Assembly: GCF_025532145.1 (NCBI RefSeq)
Contig: NZ_ARXS01000027.1
Coordinates: forward strand, 1-59,416
Direction of reading: 5' to 3'
Origin: Alloalcanivorax balearicus MACL04
Lineage (GTDB): Bacteria; Pseudomonadota; Gammaproteobacteria; Pseudomonadales; Alcanivoracaceae
DNA length: 59,416 nucleotides
Shown in pieces: positions 1 through 8,637 of this stretch. The notes beneath the pieces were generated by a model that was not told the DNA's origin, made no database searches, and worked only from the letters and a program-made list of their open reading frames with translations. Position 1 is the first letter of the stretch. Each line of letters begins with the position of its first letter. Made by a program: the position numbers and the translations under genes.

Positions 1-58
1 TTCCCGCTAAAGCGCGATGAACCTTTTTTATTGCCACTTCCGTATACCTGCTATGCCG

Positions 59-129
59 ATTCGCTGGCAAGCCAGCTTCCCACAGCGACTTCGTAGCCTC
101 CTCTGTGGGAAGCTGGCTTGCCAGCGAAT
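59..129. repeat. REP-type palindrome R1
   Basis: A 27-base arm at 59-85 is repeated as a perfect reverse complement at 103-129, around a 17-base spacer. It contains the CTGTGGGAAGC core that recurs in at least seven other gaps of this window. It lies just past the stop of the DUF1090 gene (minus strand) and could form a strong hairpin that ends or protects that transcript. Bases 1-58 and 130-174 show no gene that I can support. Confidence 0.85.
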
Positions 130-174
130 ACCGTGCGAGTTCATGTCCGCAAGACCAACAAATTGGCCGCCAAC

Positions 175-582
175 TCAGCGTACTTGCAGCAGTGCCTCCA
201 GGTCGGCCTGTTCTTCCGCCAATTCCTGCCGCGCCTCTTTGAGCTTTTCCCGCCGCTTTTTGATATCGTCCTTGTCGCCTTCCCGGATGGCGGCATCCAG
301 GTCGGCCTGGCGTTCGGCGACTTCCTGCTGCGCTGCGTCGACGTCGCCGCGGGCGTCGTCGATCAGGCCTTGATCGGTGCAGCCGTCCCGCAGCGCGTCC
401 AGAGCCCGCTGCAGTCCCCGGGCCTTGTGATCGTGGCCGTGAGCGCGCGCTTCCGCCTGCTGACGTTCCACTTCGGCGATCTTCTTCCCGCACAGAGGCT
501 GGTCGGCGAAAACGGGGGCCGCCAGAGCGGTGTGCAGGACAACCAGGGTAGCGGGCAAGGTGAGAAGAGATGATTTCGGCAT
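175..582 (-). CDS. DUF1090 family periplasmic protein (YqjC-like)
   Basis: The product is 135 residues. An N-terminal signal peptide is visible: basic MPKSS start, hydrophobic stretch, and a likely cut after VFA near residue 27. The mature part is almost wholly charged and coiled-coil-like, rich in Glu, Ala, Arg and Gln, with two Cys (in LCGKK and RDGCTDQ). This matches DUF1090 proteins such as E. coli YqjC, whose function is unknown. The frame stays open upstream to 858, but the start at 582 is chosen because it places a signal peptide at the N-terminus and avoids overlap with the divergent rhombosortase gene. No operon partner is seen. The family call is good, the role unknown. Confidence 0.75.
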   Translation of the reverse strand: MPKSSLLTLPATLVVLHTALAAPVFADQPLCGKKIAEVERQQAEARAHGHDHKARGLQRALDALRDGCTDQGLIDDARGDVDAAQQEVAERQADLDAAIREGDKDDIKKRREKLKEARQELAEEQADLEALLQVR

Positions 583-639
583 GGGGCAAATCCGTTTGGG
601 TGAGCCTGTAGGGTAAAGGCAACGACACGAGAGGACCAG

Positions 640-1239
640 ATGGTCGTTCGGGACCAAAAACTGTGGCGCCATGTGGCGGTCTTCGCGCTCGTCGTGTTGG
701 CGCTGGGAGCGGCCCACCAATGGGTCAGTCCCTGGCTGCGGTACGATCGCGCTGCTCTGGCGGCGGGCCAGGGATGGCGGTTGTGGAGCGCCCACGTCAG
801 TCACTTGAATCTGTGGCATACGGTGATGAATCTCGCCGGCCTCGCTCTGATCGTCCACTTCTTCCGTGATTTGCTGGACCGCTACCGGTTCTGGGGCTGG
901 CTGCTGTTTTGCGGGCTGTTTTCCAGCGTCGCATTATATCTTCTCGATCCGGAGCTGGATTGGTACGTGGGATTGTCCGGGCTATTGCATGCGTTGCTGG
1001 TGTTTTGCCTGCTGCTCGGCTGGCGCGGCCACCCGTGGCTGCACTCGCTGGTGCTGGCGGTGGTGGCTGGTCGCCTGCTGGTCGAGCAATGGCCCGGCTA
1101 TGACGTGGAGTATCTGCGCGGCTGGATCGGTGGCAGTGTTTACGTGAACGCCCATCTGTATGGGGCGATCAGTGGTGTTTTCTTGATGATGGGAGTGACA
1201 GGGTTTGAACGAAGCCGCATCAGACACAAGGAAAGGTAG
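640..1239 (+). CDS. rrtA: Rhombosortase (rhomboid-family intramembrane protease)
   Basis: This 199-residue multi-pass membrane protein has a hydrophobic N-terminus and about six transmembrane segments. The rhomboid motifs are present: SHLNLWHTVMN near residue 54, the nucleophile Ser113 in GLSGLLHA, and the catalytic His172 in NAHLYGA. The short size and the GLSGLLH form are typical of rhombosortases. These are known to cleave proteins carrying a C-terminal GlyGly-CTERM tail so that they can be modified and displayed or secreted by the type II system. No GlyGly-CTERM substrate is visible in this window. The gene overlaps the following DUF3592 gene by 35 bases, so the two are probably co-transcribed. 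Confidence 0.8.
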   Translation: MVVRDQKLWRHVAVFALVVLALGAAHQWVSPWLRYDRAALAAGQGWRLWSAHVSHLNLWHTVMNLAGLALIVHFFRDLLDRYRFWGWLLFCGLFSSVALYLLDPELDWYVGLSGLLHALLVFCLLLGWRGHPWLHSLVLAVVAGRLLVEQWPGYDVEYLRGWIGGSVYVNAHLYGAISGVFLMMGVTGFERSRIRHKER

Positions 1240-2926
1240 CAAAGGGCCGGGTTGCCTGCTGAACGGTTTCGCCGCCGTCTTTCTTTTGGCGGGCCTGGCC
1301 GCGATGTACTTCATAGCATTGAAGCCATTGTTGCATTACTGGCAGACCGACAGCTGGGAGCGGGTGCCGGCCCAGGTGTTGGACAGCCGTCTGAATCGCA
1401 GCACTTCGGACGGTTCCACCACTTACAGCGTCAGCGCGCGCTACCAATACCAGTATCAGGGACGCACCTACACCAGCGAATCGGTGTCGCTGTACGGTGG
1501 CAGCGATAACTTCGACGATTTCTGGCAGAGTCTGGCCCGCCGCCTGGAGCGGGCCCGGCTGGCGCAACAGCCGGTGCTGGCCTGGGTGAACCCGGACCAG
1601 CCGGAAAAAGCTTATCTGGAACGCGGCCTGCGCAGTGGTTCGCTGGTGTTCGGCTTCGCCTTTGGCGGTGTGTTTGCCCTGGTGGGCGGTGGCTTGTTGT
1701 TTTTCTTCAATCGAAGAGCAAAAGCTTCAGGGAACCCTGAGGGCGGCGGCGAACCGGTCTACAGCAGCAGCCAGAAATCCGGACACGGGTTTCTGATTGT
1801 GTTCGGCTTGATTTTTGCTCTGGTGCCGGCGCCGGGTTATTGGCCCGCTGTCAAGGGCGTGCCGCAGGGCGATTACGCCATGCTGTTTATCTTTCTGTTC
1901 CCCCTGATCGGGCTGTTGGTGATGGCCGGAGGCTGGGCCGGCCGCCGCCGTTACAAGTTCTTCGGGCCGACACCGCTGACCCTGGATCCGAACCCGGGCT
2001 ACGCCGGCGGGCAGGTGGGCGGTGAGGTCCTGATCAGCCGGGCGGTGCCGCATTCGGTCAAATTCACCGTTTCCCTCTCCTGCGTGCACCAGGAGACCCG
2101 CGGCAGTGGCGATGACCGCCGCACGGATACCACGGTGCTGTGGCAGAGCGAGCAGGGTGGCTATGTGGAGTCCGGCATGCGCGACAGCCGCGTTCAGTTC
2201 TGCTTCGATGTGCCGGGGGATTTGCCGCCCACCTATCAGCGTGGCCGGCAATCGGTGTACTGGCAGGTTTCCATGGAAGGAGAGATGGACGGTCGCGAAT
2301 TGCATCGTGACTGGTCCATTCCTGTGATGCAGGGCGACGCTGGCAGCCGCTTTACTCTGCCGGAGTCCCATGTGGAGGAGGATCGCCGCGAGCGCGAGGA
2401 AGCGGCACTGGCGTCGGCCAGGGAACAGATCGTGATCAAACGCACCGGCCTGGGGCTGACAGTGACCAGCCGTGCCGGCCGCAATCTGGGCCTGAAATTG
2501 GGGCTGCTGCTGCTCGGCGGCATTTTCGCCGCGGTGGGCACCTTCCTGCTGATGCTGGCCCTCGATGAAGGCGGCATGCTGTATTTGATGGCCGGCGTTT
2601 TCGGGTTGGTGGGCTACGGCTTGGTCCTTATCACGCTGTATATGCTCGGACGCAGCCTCCAGGTGGTGATTCGTGGCGATGAAGTACGCAGCCGTCGGCG
2701 CTGGCTGGGGATTCCGCTGCGACAGCGCCGCATGCGGCTGCGTAACGCCGATCAACTGGTACTCGACAGCGCGCTCAGATCCACCACCAATGGCCGGGTA
2801 CAGGAATACATGAACCTCTACGCTCAGGACGAGAGCGGGCGGGTGCGGGTGGCCGAGGGCATCGCCGGGCAGCAGGCCGGGGAGCAGCTCCGCGAGGAAC
2901 TGTTGCGGGAACTGCATCTGGTTTGA
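1205..2926 (+). CDS. DUF3592-type membrane protein
   Basis: The product is 573 residues. A transmembrane segment near residues 17-40 is followed by a soluble region with [11 protein letters not shown] and a [11 protein letters not shown] strand, typical of DUF3592. Further hydrophobic segments lie near 145-168 and 195-245. A beta-rich middle part and two more transmembrane segments near 430-480 follow. The start is TTG at 1205, inside the rhombosortase gene. A later start is possible, but the first membrane segment needs an early one. Function is unknown. The overlap suggests shared expression with the rhombosortase, but there is no GlyGly tail, so it is not an obvious substrate. Confidence 0.65.
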   Translation: MNEAASDTRKGSKGPGCLLNGFAAVFLLAGLAAMYFIALKPLLHYWQTDSWERVPAQVLDSRLNRSTSDGSTTYSVSARYQYQYQGRTYTSESVSLYGGSDNFDDFWQSLARRLERARLAQQPVLAWVNPDQPEKAYLERGLRSGSLVFGFAFGGVFALVGGGLLFFFNRRAKASGNPEGGGEPVYSSSQKSGHGFLIVFGLIFALVPAPGYWPAVKGVPQGDYAMLFIFLFPLIGLLVMAGGWAGRRRYKFFGPTPLTLDPNPGYAGGQVGGEVLISRAVPHSVKFTVSLSCVHQETRGSGDDRRTDTTVLWQSEQGGYVESGMRDSRVQFCFDVPGDLPPTYQRGRQSVYWQVSMEGEMDGRELHRDWSIPVMQGDAGSRFTLPESHVEEDRREREEAALASAREQIVIKRTGLGLTVTSRAGRNLGLKLGLLLLGGIFAAVGTFLLMLALDEGGMLYLMAGVFGLVGYGLVLITLYMLGRSLQVVIRGDEVRSRRRWLGIPLRQRRMRLRNADQLVLDSALRSTTNGRVQEYMNLYAQDESGRVRVAEGIAGQQAGEQLREELLRELHLV

Positions 2927-2947
2927 TACCCCCGGTCCGGGCTGATT

Positions 2948-2956
2948 TGCTAGAAT
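2948..2956 (+). promoter_or_regulatory. Possible extended -10 promoter element for leuA
   Basis: TGCTAGAAT fits an extended -10 (TG, one base, TAGAAT) and lies 32 bases before the leuA start in the 62-base gap after the DUF3592 gene. No good -35 is visible. No leader peptide or attenuator is seen in the gap. The assignment is weak. Confidence 0.3.
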
Positions 2957-2988
2957 CGATGAACCCCCATACTCGGCGAGATACGACG

Positions 2989-4536
2989 ATGAACAAAGAG
3001 CGCCTGATCATATTCGATACCACCTTGCGTGACGGCGAGCAAAGCCCCGGCGCCACCATGGACCAGGACGAAAAACTGCGCATCGCCAAGGCGCTGGAGC
3101 GGATGCGGGTGGATGTCATCGAAGCCGGTTTCGCCATTGCCAGCCAGGGGGATTTCGAGGCGGTGAAGGCGATCGCCGATACCGTGCGCGAGTCCACCAT
3201 CTGCTCGCTGGCGCGGGCCAAGGCGGAGGACATCGACCGCGCCGCGGAAGCGCTGGCCGGGGCCGAGTCCGGCCGTATCCATACCTTCCTCGCCACCAGC
3301 CCCATCCATATGGAGCACAAGCTGCGGATGACCCCGGACCAGGTGGTGGAGAACGCGGTGGCGGCGGTCAAGCATGCCCGTAACCGCATCGACGATGTGG
3401 AGTTTTCCTGCGAGGACGCCGGCCGTTCCGAACTGGACTTCCTGTGCCGCATCGTCGAGGCGGCCATTGATGCCGGTGCCCGCACCATCAACATTCCCGA
3501 CACCGTTGGCTATAACATTCCCGAACAGTTCGCCGACACCATCCGCTCCCTGCTGGAGCGGGTGCCGAACGCCGACAAGGCGGTGTTCTCGGTGCATTGT
3601 CATAACGACCTGGGGCTGGCGGTGGCCAACTCCCTGGCGGCGGTGCAGGCCGGCGCCCGTCAGGTGGAGTGCACCATCAACGGACTGGGCGAGCGGGCTG
3701 GTAACGCCTCCCTGGAAGAGATCGTGATGGCGGTGCGCACCCGCCAGGATCTGTTTCCGGTGGACACCGGCATCAACGCCCGCGAGATCGTGCCGGCGTC
3801 AAAACTGGTCTCCACCATCACCGGCTTCCCGGTGCAGCCCAACAAGGCCATCGTCGGCGCCAACGCCTTTGCCCATGAGTCCGGCATTCACCAGGACGGC
3901 GTGCTCAAGCATCGCGAGACCTACGAAATCATGTCCGCCGAGGACGTGGGCTGGCACACCAACCGCATGGTGCTCGGCAAACACTCCGGTCGTGCCGCCT
4001 TCCGCGCCCGCCTGGAGGAACTGGGAATCCCGTTGGGCTCCGATGCGTCACTGAACATAGCCTTCCAGCGCTTCAAGGATCTGGCCGACAAGAAGCACGA
4101 GGTATTCGACGAGGACCTGCAGGCGCTGGTCAGCGATACCCGGCAGGCGGCGGAACAGGAGCGGTATCAACTGGTGGTGCTGGAAGTGACTTCCTGTACC
4201 GGCGAAACGCCCAAGGCACGTATCGTCATTAATGTGGATGGTGAGGAACGGGAGGCCACCGCTGCCGGCGCCGGACCGGTGGATGCCACCTTCAAGGCCA
4301 TCGAATCCCTGGTTCAGAGTAACTGTTCCATGTCCTTGTATTCGGTGAATGCCATCACCTCTGGCACCGACAGTCAGGGCGAGGTGACCGTGCGGTTGGA
4401 GAAAGGCGGGCGCATCGTCAACGGCCATGGCGCCGACACCGATATCATCAGTGCTTCGGCGAAGGCGTATCTGAATGCCTTGAACCATTTCGCCTCCGGG
4501 TCACAGCGGGCCCATCCGCAGGCGGCGGACGTATGA
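2989..4536 (+). CDS. leuA: 2-isopropylmalate synthase
   Basis: The product is 515 residues, the usual length for the short LeuA type. It catalyses the first committed step of leucine synthesis: acetyl-CoA plus 2-oxoisovalerate to 2-isopropylmalate. The N-terminal TIM barrel has the [13 protein letters not shown] signature and the metal-binding [13 protein letters not shown] stretch, followed by [13 protein letters not shown]. The C-terminal part (from about residue 390) is the leucine-sensing LeuA dimer domain. The frame is open back to 2923, but ATG at 2989 is chosen because [18 protein letters not shown] aligns with the family start. It stands apart from the upstream genes and may be followed in one transcript by the holD-like gene and rimI. 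Confidence 0.95.
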   Translation: MNKERLIIFDTTLRDGEQSPGATMDQDEKLRIAKALERMRVDVIEAGFAIASQGDFEAVKAIADTVRESTICSLARAKAEDIDRAAEALAGAESGRIHTFLATSPIHMEHKLRMTPDQVVENAVAAVKHARNRIDDVEFSCEDAGRSELDFLCRIVEAAIDAGARTINIPDTVGYNIPEQFADTIRSLLERVPNADKAVFSVHCHNDLGLAVANSLAAVQAGARQVECTINGLGERAGNASLEEIVMAVRTRQDLFPVDTGINAREIVPASKLVSTITGFPVQPNKAIVGANAFAHESGIHQDGVLKHRETYEIMSAEDVGWHTNRMVLGKHSGRAAFRARLEELGIPLGSDASLNIAFQRFKDLADKKHEVFDEDLQALVSDTRQAAEQERYQLVVLEVTSCTGETPKARIVINVDGEEREATAAGAGPVDATFKAIESLVQSNCSMSLYSVNAITSGTDSQGEVTVRLEKGGRIVNGHGADTDIISASAKAYLNALNHFASGSQRAHPQAADV

Positions 4537-4570
4537 TAGAGGCTGACATCGGACCGGCGCGGAGCGCCCT

Positions 4571-5317
4571 ATGAACGAACCGCAGCGGCAAAGTTACCTG
4601 AAGGCCCTGGGGCTGACGCCCTGGGTGGCGCGGGTGGCACTGCCCGGCGCGGCGCCTTCTCCGGAGCTGGCGCCGCCTGAGCCGCCACCGGCTCCGGAGG
4701 CGGCGCCAGCGAGCATCGAGGCACCGCGGGTGGCGGTGGAAACGGAGACGCCGAAAGCGCCGCCGTCATTGTCCAGTGAATTGGAACGGACGCCGCCACC
4801 GGCGCCGCGACCTGTCGCAACGGAACCCGCCGCGCCGGTCCAGACCGCTCCGCAGCCCGTTGCCGCCGATCAGGCGTTGGTCTTTACGCTCGAAGCGCAC
4901 CTGGCCGGGGAAACCTGGCTGCTGTTTCAACAAAGCGATGCCAAGGCGCCGGGATTGGGGCGTCACGACGGTGCCCTGGCGACATCTCTGCTGGCTGTGT
5001 TTGCCGCCGCCCCGTCCCGGCCACGCCGGTTTTATTGTCCGCTGACCGACGATCAACCCATGGACCGGAATGCTGCTTCCCAGGCGTTGACGGCGTTTGT
5101 CGCCGGTCTGGCGCGGCTGGATGGCGGGCAGCGCGCCCTGTTTTGCCTGAACGAGACCCTGGCGAAGCAGGTGCTCGGCACGGAACGCTATCAAGGGTTC
5201 AAGCTCGGCGAAATGGGCGCCCTGGTGGTGAGCAGTCTGGATGAGATGCTCTCGGAACCGGCGCGGCACAAGAAGCGCAGTTGGCAGGCAATGGTGGAAT
5301 CGGGTTTCCATGGCTGA
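4571..5317 (+). CDS. holD: Probable DNA polymerase III psi subunit (HolD-like)
   Basis: The product is 248 residues in three parts. The N-terminal peptide YLKALGLTPWVAR followed by PG resembles the LGI-x2-W-x2-RRPG start of E. coli HolD, which binds the clamp loader. A Pro/Ala-rich linker covers about residues 25-95. The C-terminal globular part, from about residue 97, starts FTLEAHLAGETWLLFQQ. The gene overlaps rimI by 8 bases, and holD-rimI is the classic gammaproteobacterial order. The linker makes it longer than E. coli HolD (about 137 residues). The assignment rests on the N-terminal motif and on synteny. A generic hypothetical protein is the alternative. Confidence 0.6.
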   Translation: MNEPQRQSYLKALGLTPWVARVALPGAAPSPELAPPEPPPAPEAAPASIEAPRVAVETETPKAPPSLSSELERTPPPAPRPVATEPAAPVQTAPQPVAADQALVFTLEAHLAGETWLLFQQSDAKAPGLGRHDGALATSLLAVFAAAPSRPRRFYCPLTDDQPMDRNAASQALTAFVAGLARLDGGQRALFCLNETLAKQVLGTERYQGFKLGEMGALVVSSLDEMLSEPARHKKRSWQAMVESGFHG

Positions 5318-5768
5318 GATTACCGATGACGTGCGCCTGCGCACCATGACCAGCGCGGATCTGGAGCGGGTGCTGGAGGTGGAGCAGGCCTGTCAGTTAA
5401 CGCCCTGGTCTATGGCCAATTTCCGCAGCTGTCTTTCCAGTGGTTACCACTGCAAGGTGGCGACCCACGATGGGGAAATCACCGGTTTCATGGTGTTGTC
5501 CACGGTGCTGGATGAAGCCCATCTGCTCAATATCGCGGTGGCGCCGGCCTGGCAACGGCGCGGTATCGCTCGCTGGATGCTGGAGCAGGCCATCGCCCGG
5601 GCTGTCGATGGGGGCATGTCGGTGATGTATCTGGAGGTGCGGGCTGGCAATCGGGGGGCCCGGAAGCTCTACAAGCAGCTCGATTTCGAGATATGCGGTC
5701 GCCGGCCCGGCTACTACCGGGCCGAAGAGGGTTACGAGGACGCGGTGCTGATGACCCTGATGCTGTGA
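5310..5768 (+). CDS. rimI: Ribosomal protein S18-alanine N-acetyltransferase
   Basis: The product is 152 residues with a single GNAT acetyltransferase fold. The acetyl-CoA loop is VAPAWQRRGIARWML, and the C-terminal RKLYKQLDFEICGRRPGYY matches the RimI signature that contains the conserved Tyr. RimI acetylates the N-terminal alanine of ribosomal protein S18. ATG at 5310 is chosen because MAEITDDVRLRTMT gives a family-length protein. It overlaps the end of the holD-like gene by 8 bases, implying translational coupling. Confidence 0.88.
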   Translation: MAEITDDVRLRTMTSADLERVLEVEQACQLTPWSMANFRSCLSSGYHCKVATHDGEITGFMVLSTVLDEAHLLNIAVAPAWQRRGIARWMLEQAIARAVDGGMSVMYLEVRAGNRGARKLYKQLDFEICGRRPGYYRAEEGYEDAVLMTLML

Positions 5769-5778
5769 TGCGCAGGAC

Positions 5779-5801
5779 GCTTACACGCAACACGCTGGCA
5801 C
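5779..5801. repeat. Octamer repeat, short copy
   Basis: Units GCTTACAC, GCAACAC and GCTGGCAC follow one another directly after rimI. The same order of units occurs in the longer array at the right end of the window (59359-59416). The unit pattern is GCNNRCAC with one 7-base unit. Confidence 0.6.
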
Positions 5802-5828
5802 GGCCGTTTCCCACGGACCGGACTACGG

Positions 5829-5910
5829 AGCCGCTGTGGGAGCTTGCTTGCAAGCGAATGGGTTTCGGCCCCAAGAGATTCGCTTGCAGGGCAAGCTCCT
5901 ACAGCGGCCT
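5829..5910. repeat. REP-type palindrome R2
   Basis: Imperfect inverted repeat: GAGCCGCTGTGGGAGC through AAGCGAAT at 5829-5859 pairs with 5880-5910. It sits between the convergent genes rimI and the minus-strand lipoprotein gene, where it may act as a two-way terminator. Confidence 0.8.
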
Positions 5911-5972
5911 TGTCGCGACCTCAGACAGGCTTGGGGGCGCGCTGGCTGGCTACGATGGTGCCAGCGGCCGAA

Positions 5973-6422
5973 TCATCGCTGATCCGGCTTCGCTCCCAAA
6001 GCGCTTTTCATTTGCCAGCCCTGATCGCCTTTACTGAATACCAGCCGCCGTTCCCGGTTGAAGGTGTCGCCCTCCTCGAACGGGCCGAACTCCACCCGCA
6101 CCGCGGCCAGCGCCATGGTCATGGCGAAGCGGTCCATCGGCTCGCGTTCGTCATCGCCGCGGATTTCACCCGCGTAGTCGGCCAGACCCTTGCGGGCGCG
6201 TAACCGGTAATTCACTTCCACGCTGTAATCCCCCTGGCTGTCCTCCACCGCGCTGAGTTGTTCCACGTCTTCCACTTCCAGCAATTCGTTGAGATGCGCC
6301 TGTTCCAGTTCCGCGTTCAGCGCATCGCGAATCACATTGTCGCCCGGACCGCTATCGCAGGCGGTGAGCAGGGCGGCCAGGGTCAGCAGGCACAATACGG
6401 GCAGGGAGCGTGGCACGGTCAT
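5973..6422 (-). CDS. Small lipoprotein of unknown function
   Basis: The product is 149 residues. A lipoprotein signal peptide ends in ALLTAC, with the lipidated Cys at residue 22 followed by Asp-Ser. Asp at +2 is the inner-membrane retention signal in enterobacteria. The mature part is acidic, with mixed helix and strand and a final basic RRLVFSKGDQGWQMKSALG stretch. I do not recognise a family. It is 81 bases downstream of the HDOD gene on the same strand and could be read through from it. No motility motif is seen. Confidence 0.65.
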   Translation of the reverse strand: MTVPRSLPVLCLLTLAALLTACDSGPGDNVIRDALNAELEQAHLNELLEVEDVEQLSAVEDSQGDYSVEVNYRLRARKGLADYAGEIRGDDEREPMDRFAMTMALAAVRVEFGPFEEGDTFNRERRLVFSKGDQGWQMKSALGAKPDQR

Positions 6423-6503
6423 GACATTATCCTTATTGGCGAAAGACCCATGCTAGCAAGGCGGCGGCGCGGAGCCCATTGACCGCGCCGCCGTGACCGG
6501 GTG

Positions 6504-7739
6504 TCACAAGCTGCCGAGGGCCTGTTGAATCTGCCGGGCCCAGGCCACGCTGTGACGATAGGCGACTTCGTAGAACGAGGTGTCGTTGAGCCAGGTGAGC
6601 CGGTCGAAGCGGCCGTTTTCGTAGTGTTCCACTTCGTTGAGCAGATCCCCGAGTTTCCCTTCGCGGGCCACCAGAGCGCGTTTCACCTCCTGGCTCAGGG
6701 GGACCTGATCCATTAATTCCGGCATGGCGATGTCGGTGATGACATCCAGTTGCGACAGCAGGCCAACGATGAAATGGTTCACCGGGACCTCTTCGCCGGA
6801 AAGCTCCGCCATCACTTCGCACATGCGTCCGCGCACCAGCATGTTGCGGACCAGATGCGCGGGCTTGTTCTGGCTGCCGTGCACCAGCAGCAGATTGGCC
6901 CAGCGCCGCATCTCGTCCATGCCCAGCAAGGCGATGGCCTGGGACAGGGAACTCACCTCACGGTGCAAACCCAGGGCAGCGGAGTTGACCACGCGCAGAA
7001 TGCGCCAGGTCAGATGGGCGTCCTGGATAGCGATGGCCTCCAGCGACGACGGCGTGGATTCCGGGTTGTGCAGTTCGGCGAGCAGGCGCAGTAACAACAA
7101 CTGATTGCCGGCGATCTTGCGGCCTTTCACCGGCACCGCCGTGGACAGGAAATCGCCCTGGTAATAACTGAAGCCCAACTCCAGGCAAACACGGAAACGA
7201 CGGCGATCATCCAGATGATCGGCGAGCAGATCGGCGCCGTGGGGCCGGAGCCTTTCCACCGTGGCGCGCAGCGTGTCGTCGTCAAAGCGGCGAACGTCCA
7301 GTTTGATGATATGGACCAGATCCAGCAGCGCCGGATTCACGCTGTCGGCCGGTCCGAATCCGTCCAGTGCCAGCCGATAACCCTGGGCGGCCCAGCGCCG
7401 GGCTTGTTCCAGCAACACGTCCGGCTCGGCCAAACCGTGGTCGAGGTCGAGGATATACTGCTTTTTGGGCAGATGAGATAACGACCGGGCCAGCAGCACT
7501 TCCGGGGTCACGCGCAAAAAAGTCGGCACGGTGCGGGTGCGGCCGTCCTGATAAACCTGGGAATAGGTGCCCAGAATCACCGGATGGCTGGATTCGATGT
7601 CGGACAGTGTGACGCTGTCGCCGCCGCCTTGCAGCAGCAGTTGGAAGGCGGCCAGATCCTGATTTTTGCTGTACACCGGCCGACAGGCCAGCATGACGTC
7701 CAGTGCGTCGTCGTCGACGACCGCCTGTTTGAGAGTCAT
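6504..7739 (-). CDS. Degenerate EAL plus HDOD regulatory protein (CdgJ/YuxH-like)
   Basis: The product is 411 residues. The N-terminal half (about 1-205) is an EAL fold that has lost catalysis. The EAL motif is replaced by FQLLLQG, the DDFG position reads LDGFG, and several metal-binding Glu/Asn are missing, although IKLDV and YYQGDFL remain. The C-terminal half (about 205-390) is an HDOD domain (LRLLAELHNPES, RVVNSAALG, SLSQAIALLGMDEMRRW). Proteins of this build, such as Vibrio CdgJ, influence motility without hydrolysing cyclic di-GMP. The gene begins 55 bases after flgN and shares its strand, so it probably belongs to the flgMN transcript. A GTG at 7745 behind AGGA is an alternative start. 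Confidence 0.75.
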   Translation of the reverse strand: MTLKQAVVDDDALDVMLACRPVYSKNQDLAAFQLLLQGGGDSVTLSDIESSHPVILGTYSQVYQDGRTRTVPTFLRVTPEVLLARSLSHLPKKQYILDLDHGLAEPDVLLEQARRWAAQGYRLALDGFGPADSVNPALLDLVHIIKLDVRRFDDDTLRATVERLRPHGADLLADHLDDRRRFRVCLELGFSYYQGDFLSTAVPVKGRKIAGNQLLLLRLLAELHNPESTPSSLEAIAIQDAHLTWRILRVVNSAALGLHREVSSLSQAIALLGMDEMRRWANLLLVHGSQNKPAHLVRNMLVRGRMCEVMAELSGEEVPVNHFIVGLLSQLDVITDIAMPELMDQVPLSQEVKRALVAREGKLGDLLNEVEHYENGRFDRLTWLNDTSFYEVAYRHSVAWARQIQQALGSL

Positions 7740-7794
7740 TGCCACGTTGTCATTCCTGCTCGCAGATACGGGAGAAGCGGAAACGAGACCTTTA

Positions 7795-8244
7795 TCACGC
7801 GGACGAGGACAGCCGTCCGCTGCGCGGGCCTGGTTGGCCATCGGGGCCGTATAACGGAGTGCCGGCCTTTTCGCGCAGGGCGTTGAGTAGCCGCAGATTG
7901 CTGGCCGCGCGCAGTTCGATCAACTCGCCGTTGCCCCGGTTGTCCGCGGCCACGGCCCGGGCCCGGGCCTGGATCGCCCGCCACAACGGCAAACAGCCCG
8001 CTTCGCGGGCCGCCTGTTCGTCGCCTTGGGGAGTGTCGTCGTAGCCGAGCCGCTGCAGGGCTTCCCGGCGCCGCCCTTCGAAAGTGTCCAGCGTTTCCAG
8101 CAGAGCGGCTTTGCGCTGTGCCACGGCGCCTAGTTCCGGACCGTCGATGCTGCCCCGAACCAGCAAGGCCCGCTCTTCGGACAGTAAGCGTCCCAGCGAG
8201 GCCAAGTGGTCGTGTTGGCGCTGCAGATGCGTGTTCAGGCTCAT
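7795..8244 (-). CDS. flgN: Flagellar chaperone FlgN
   Basis: The product is 149 residues, mostly helical. FlgN binds the hook-filament junction proteins FlgK and FlgL in the cytoplasm and delivers them to the export gate. The coiled-coil N-terminus (LQRQHDHLASLGRLLSEERA) and the variable C-terminus fit the family. Its ATG overlaps the flgM stop in an ATGA, so the two are translationally coupled. It is identified by fold features and its place directly after flgM. Confidence 0.82.
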   Translation of the reverse strand: MSLNTHLQRQHDHLASLGRLLSEERALLVRGSIDGPELGAVAQRKAALLETLDTFEGRRREALQRLGYDDTPQGDEQAAREAGCLPLWRAIQARARAVAADNRGNGELIELRAASNLRLLNALREKAGTPLYGPDGQPGPRSGRLSSSA

Positions 8245-8525
8245 GAAGGGTCGGACCGCGTTTCCAGCTCTTCCCGAACTCGCTCGATCAAGCCGTCGGC
8301 GATGCGGTCGGCCCGGATTTCCAGACGGCCTTCACTGATCGCCTGGCGGATTTCCGCCACCCGCGCGGTGTCGATGTCGCCGTCGCTGCGGTCCCGATGC
8401 AAATGGGTTACCGCCGCCGGGCTGGTCTGCGCAGGCTCGTTGCCGGAACGCTCGACGCTGCGCTCGGCGGCTTTCTCCGGCACCGGGCGGTTGGCGCCGA
8501 AGGGGTGCGGATGATCAATTTTCAC
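8241..8525 (-). CDS. flgM: Anti-sigma-28 factor FlgM
   Basis: The product is 94 residues. FlgM holds FliA (sigma-28) inactive until the hook is complete and FlgM is exported. The disordered N-terminus and the C-terminal helices (DTARVAEIRQAISEGRLEI, RIADGLIERVREEL) match the FliA-binding part of the family. The start is taken as GTG at 8525 because GGAGAG lies just upstream; an ATG at 8558 would add eleven unlikely residues. It is read from its own sigma-28 promoter at 8600-8626 and probably also from flgA. Confidence 0.88.
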   Translation of the reverse strand: MKIDHPHPFGANRPVPEKAAERSVERSGNEPAQTSPAAVTHLHRDRSDGDIDTARVAEIRQAISEGRLEIRADRIADGLIERVREELETRSDPS

Positions 8526-8599
8526 AGCTGTCTCTCCATTGCGTTCGCGGAGGCACATAGAGCCTGTTCATGAGCCCGTTCAAGGTCTCCTCTCACGCT

Positions 8600-8626
8600 T
8601 CATCGGCCAAAAAGCCGGGCGCTTGA
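8600..8626 (-). promoter_or_regulatory. Sigma-28 promoter of flgM
   Basis: Read on the minus strand: TCAA, 15 bases, GCCGATGA. This fits the FliA consensus TAAA-N15-GCCGATAA with two mismatches. It lies between the flgA stop and flgM, the same place as the class III flgM promoter of enterobacteria. Confidence 0.8.
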
Positions 8627-8637
8627 GTCCGGGAACG

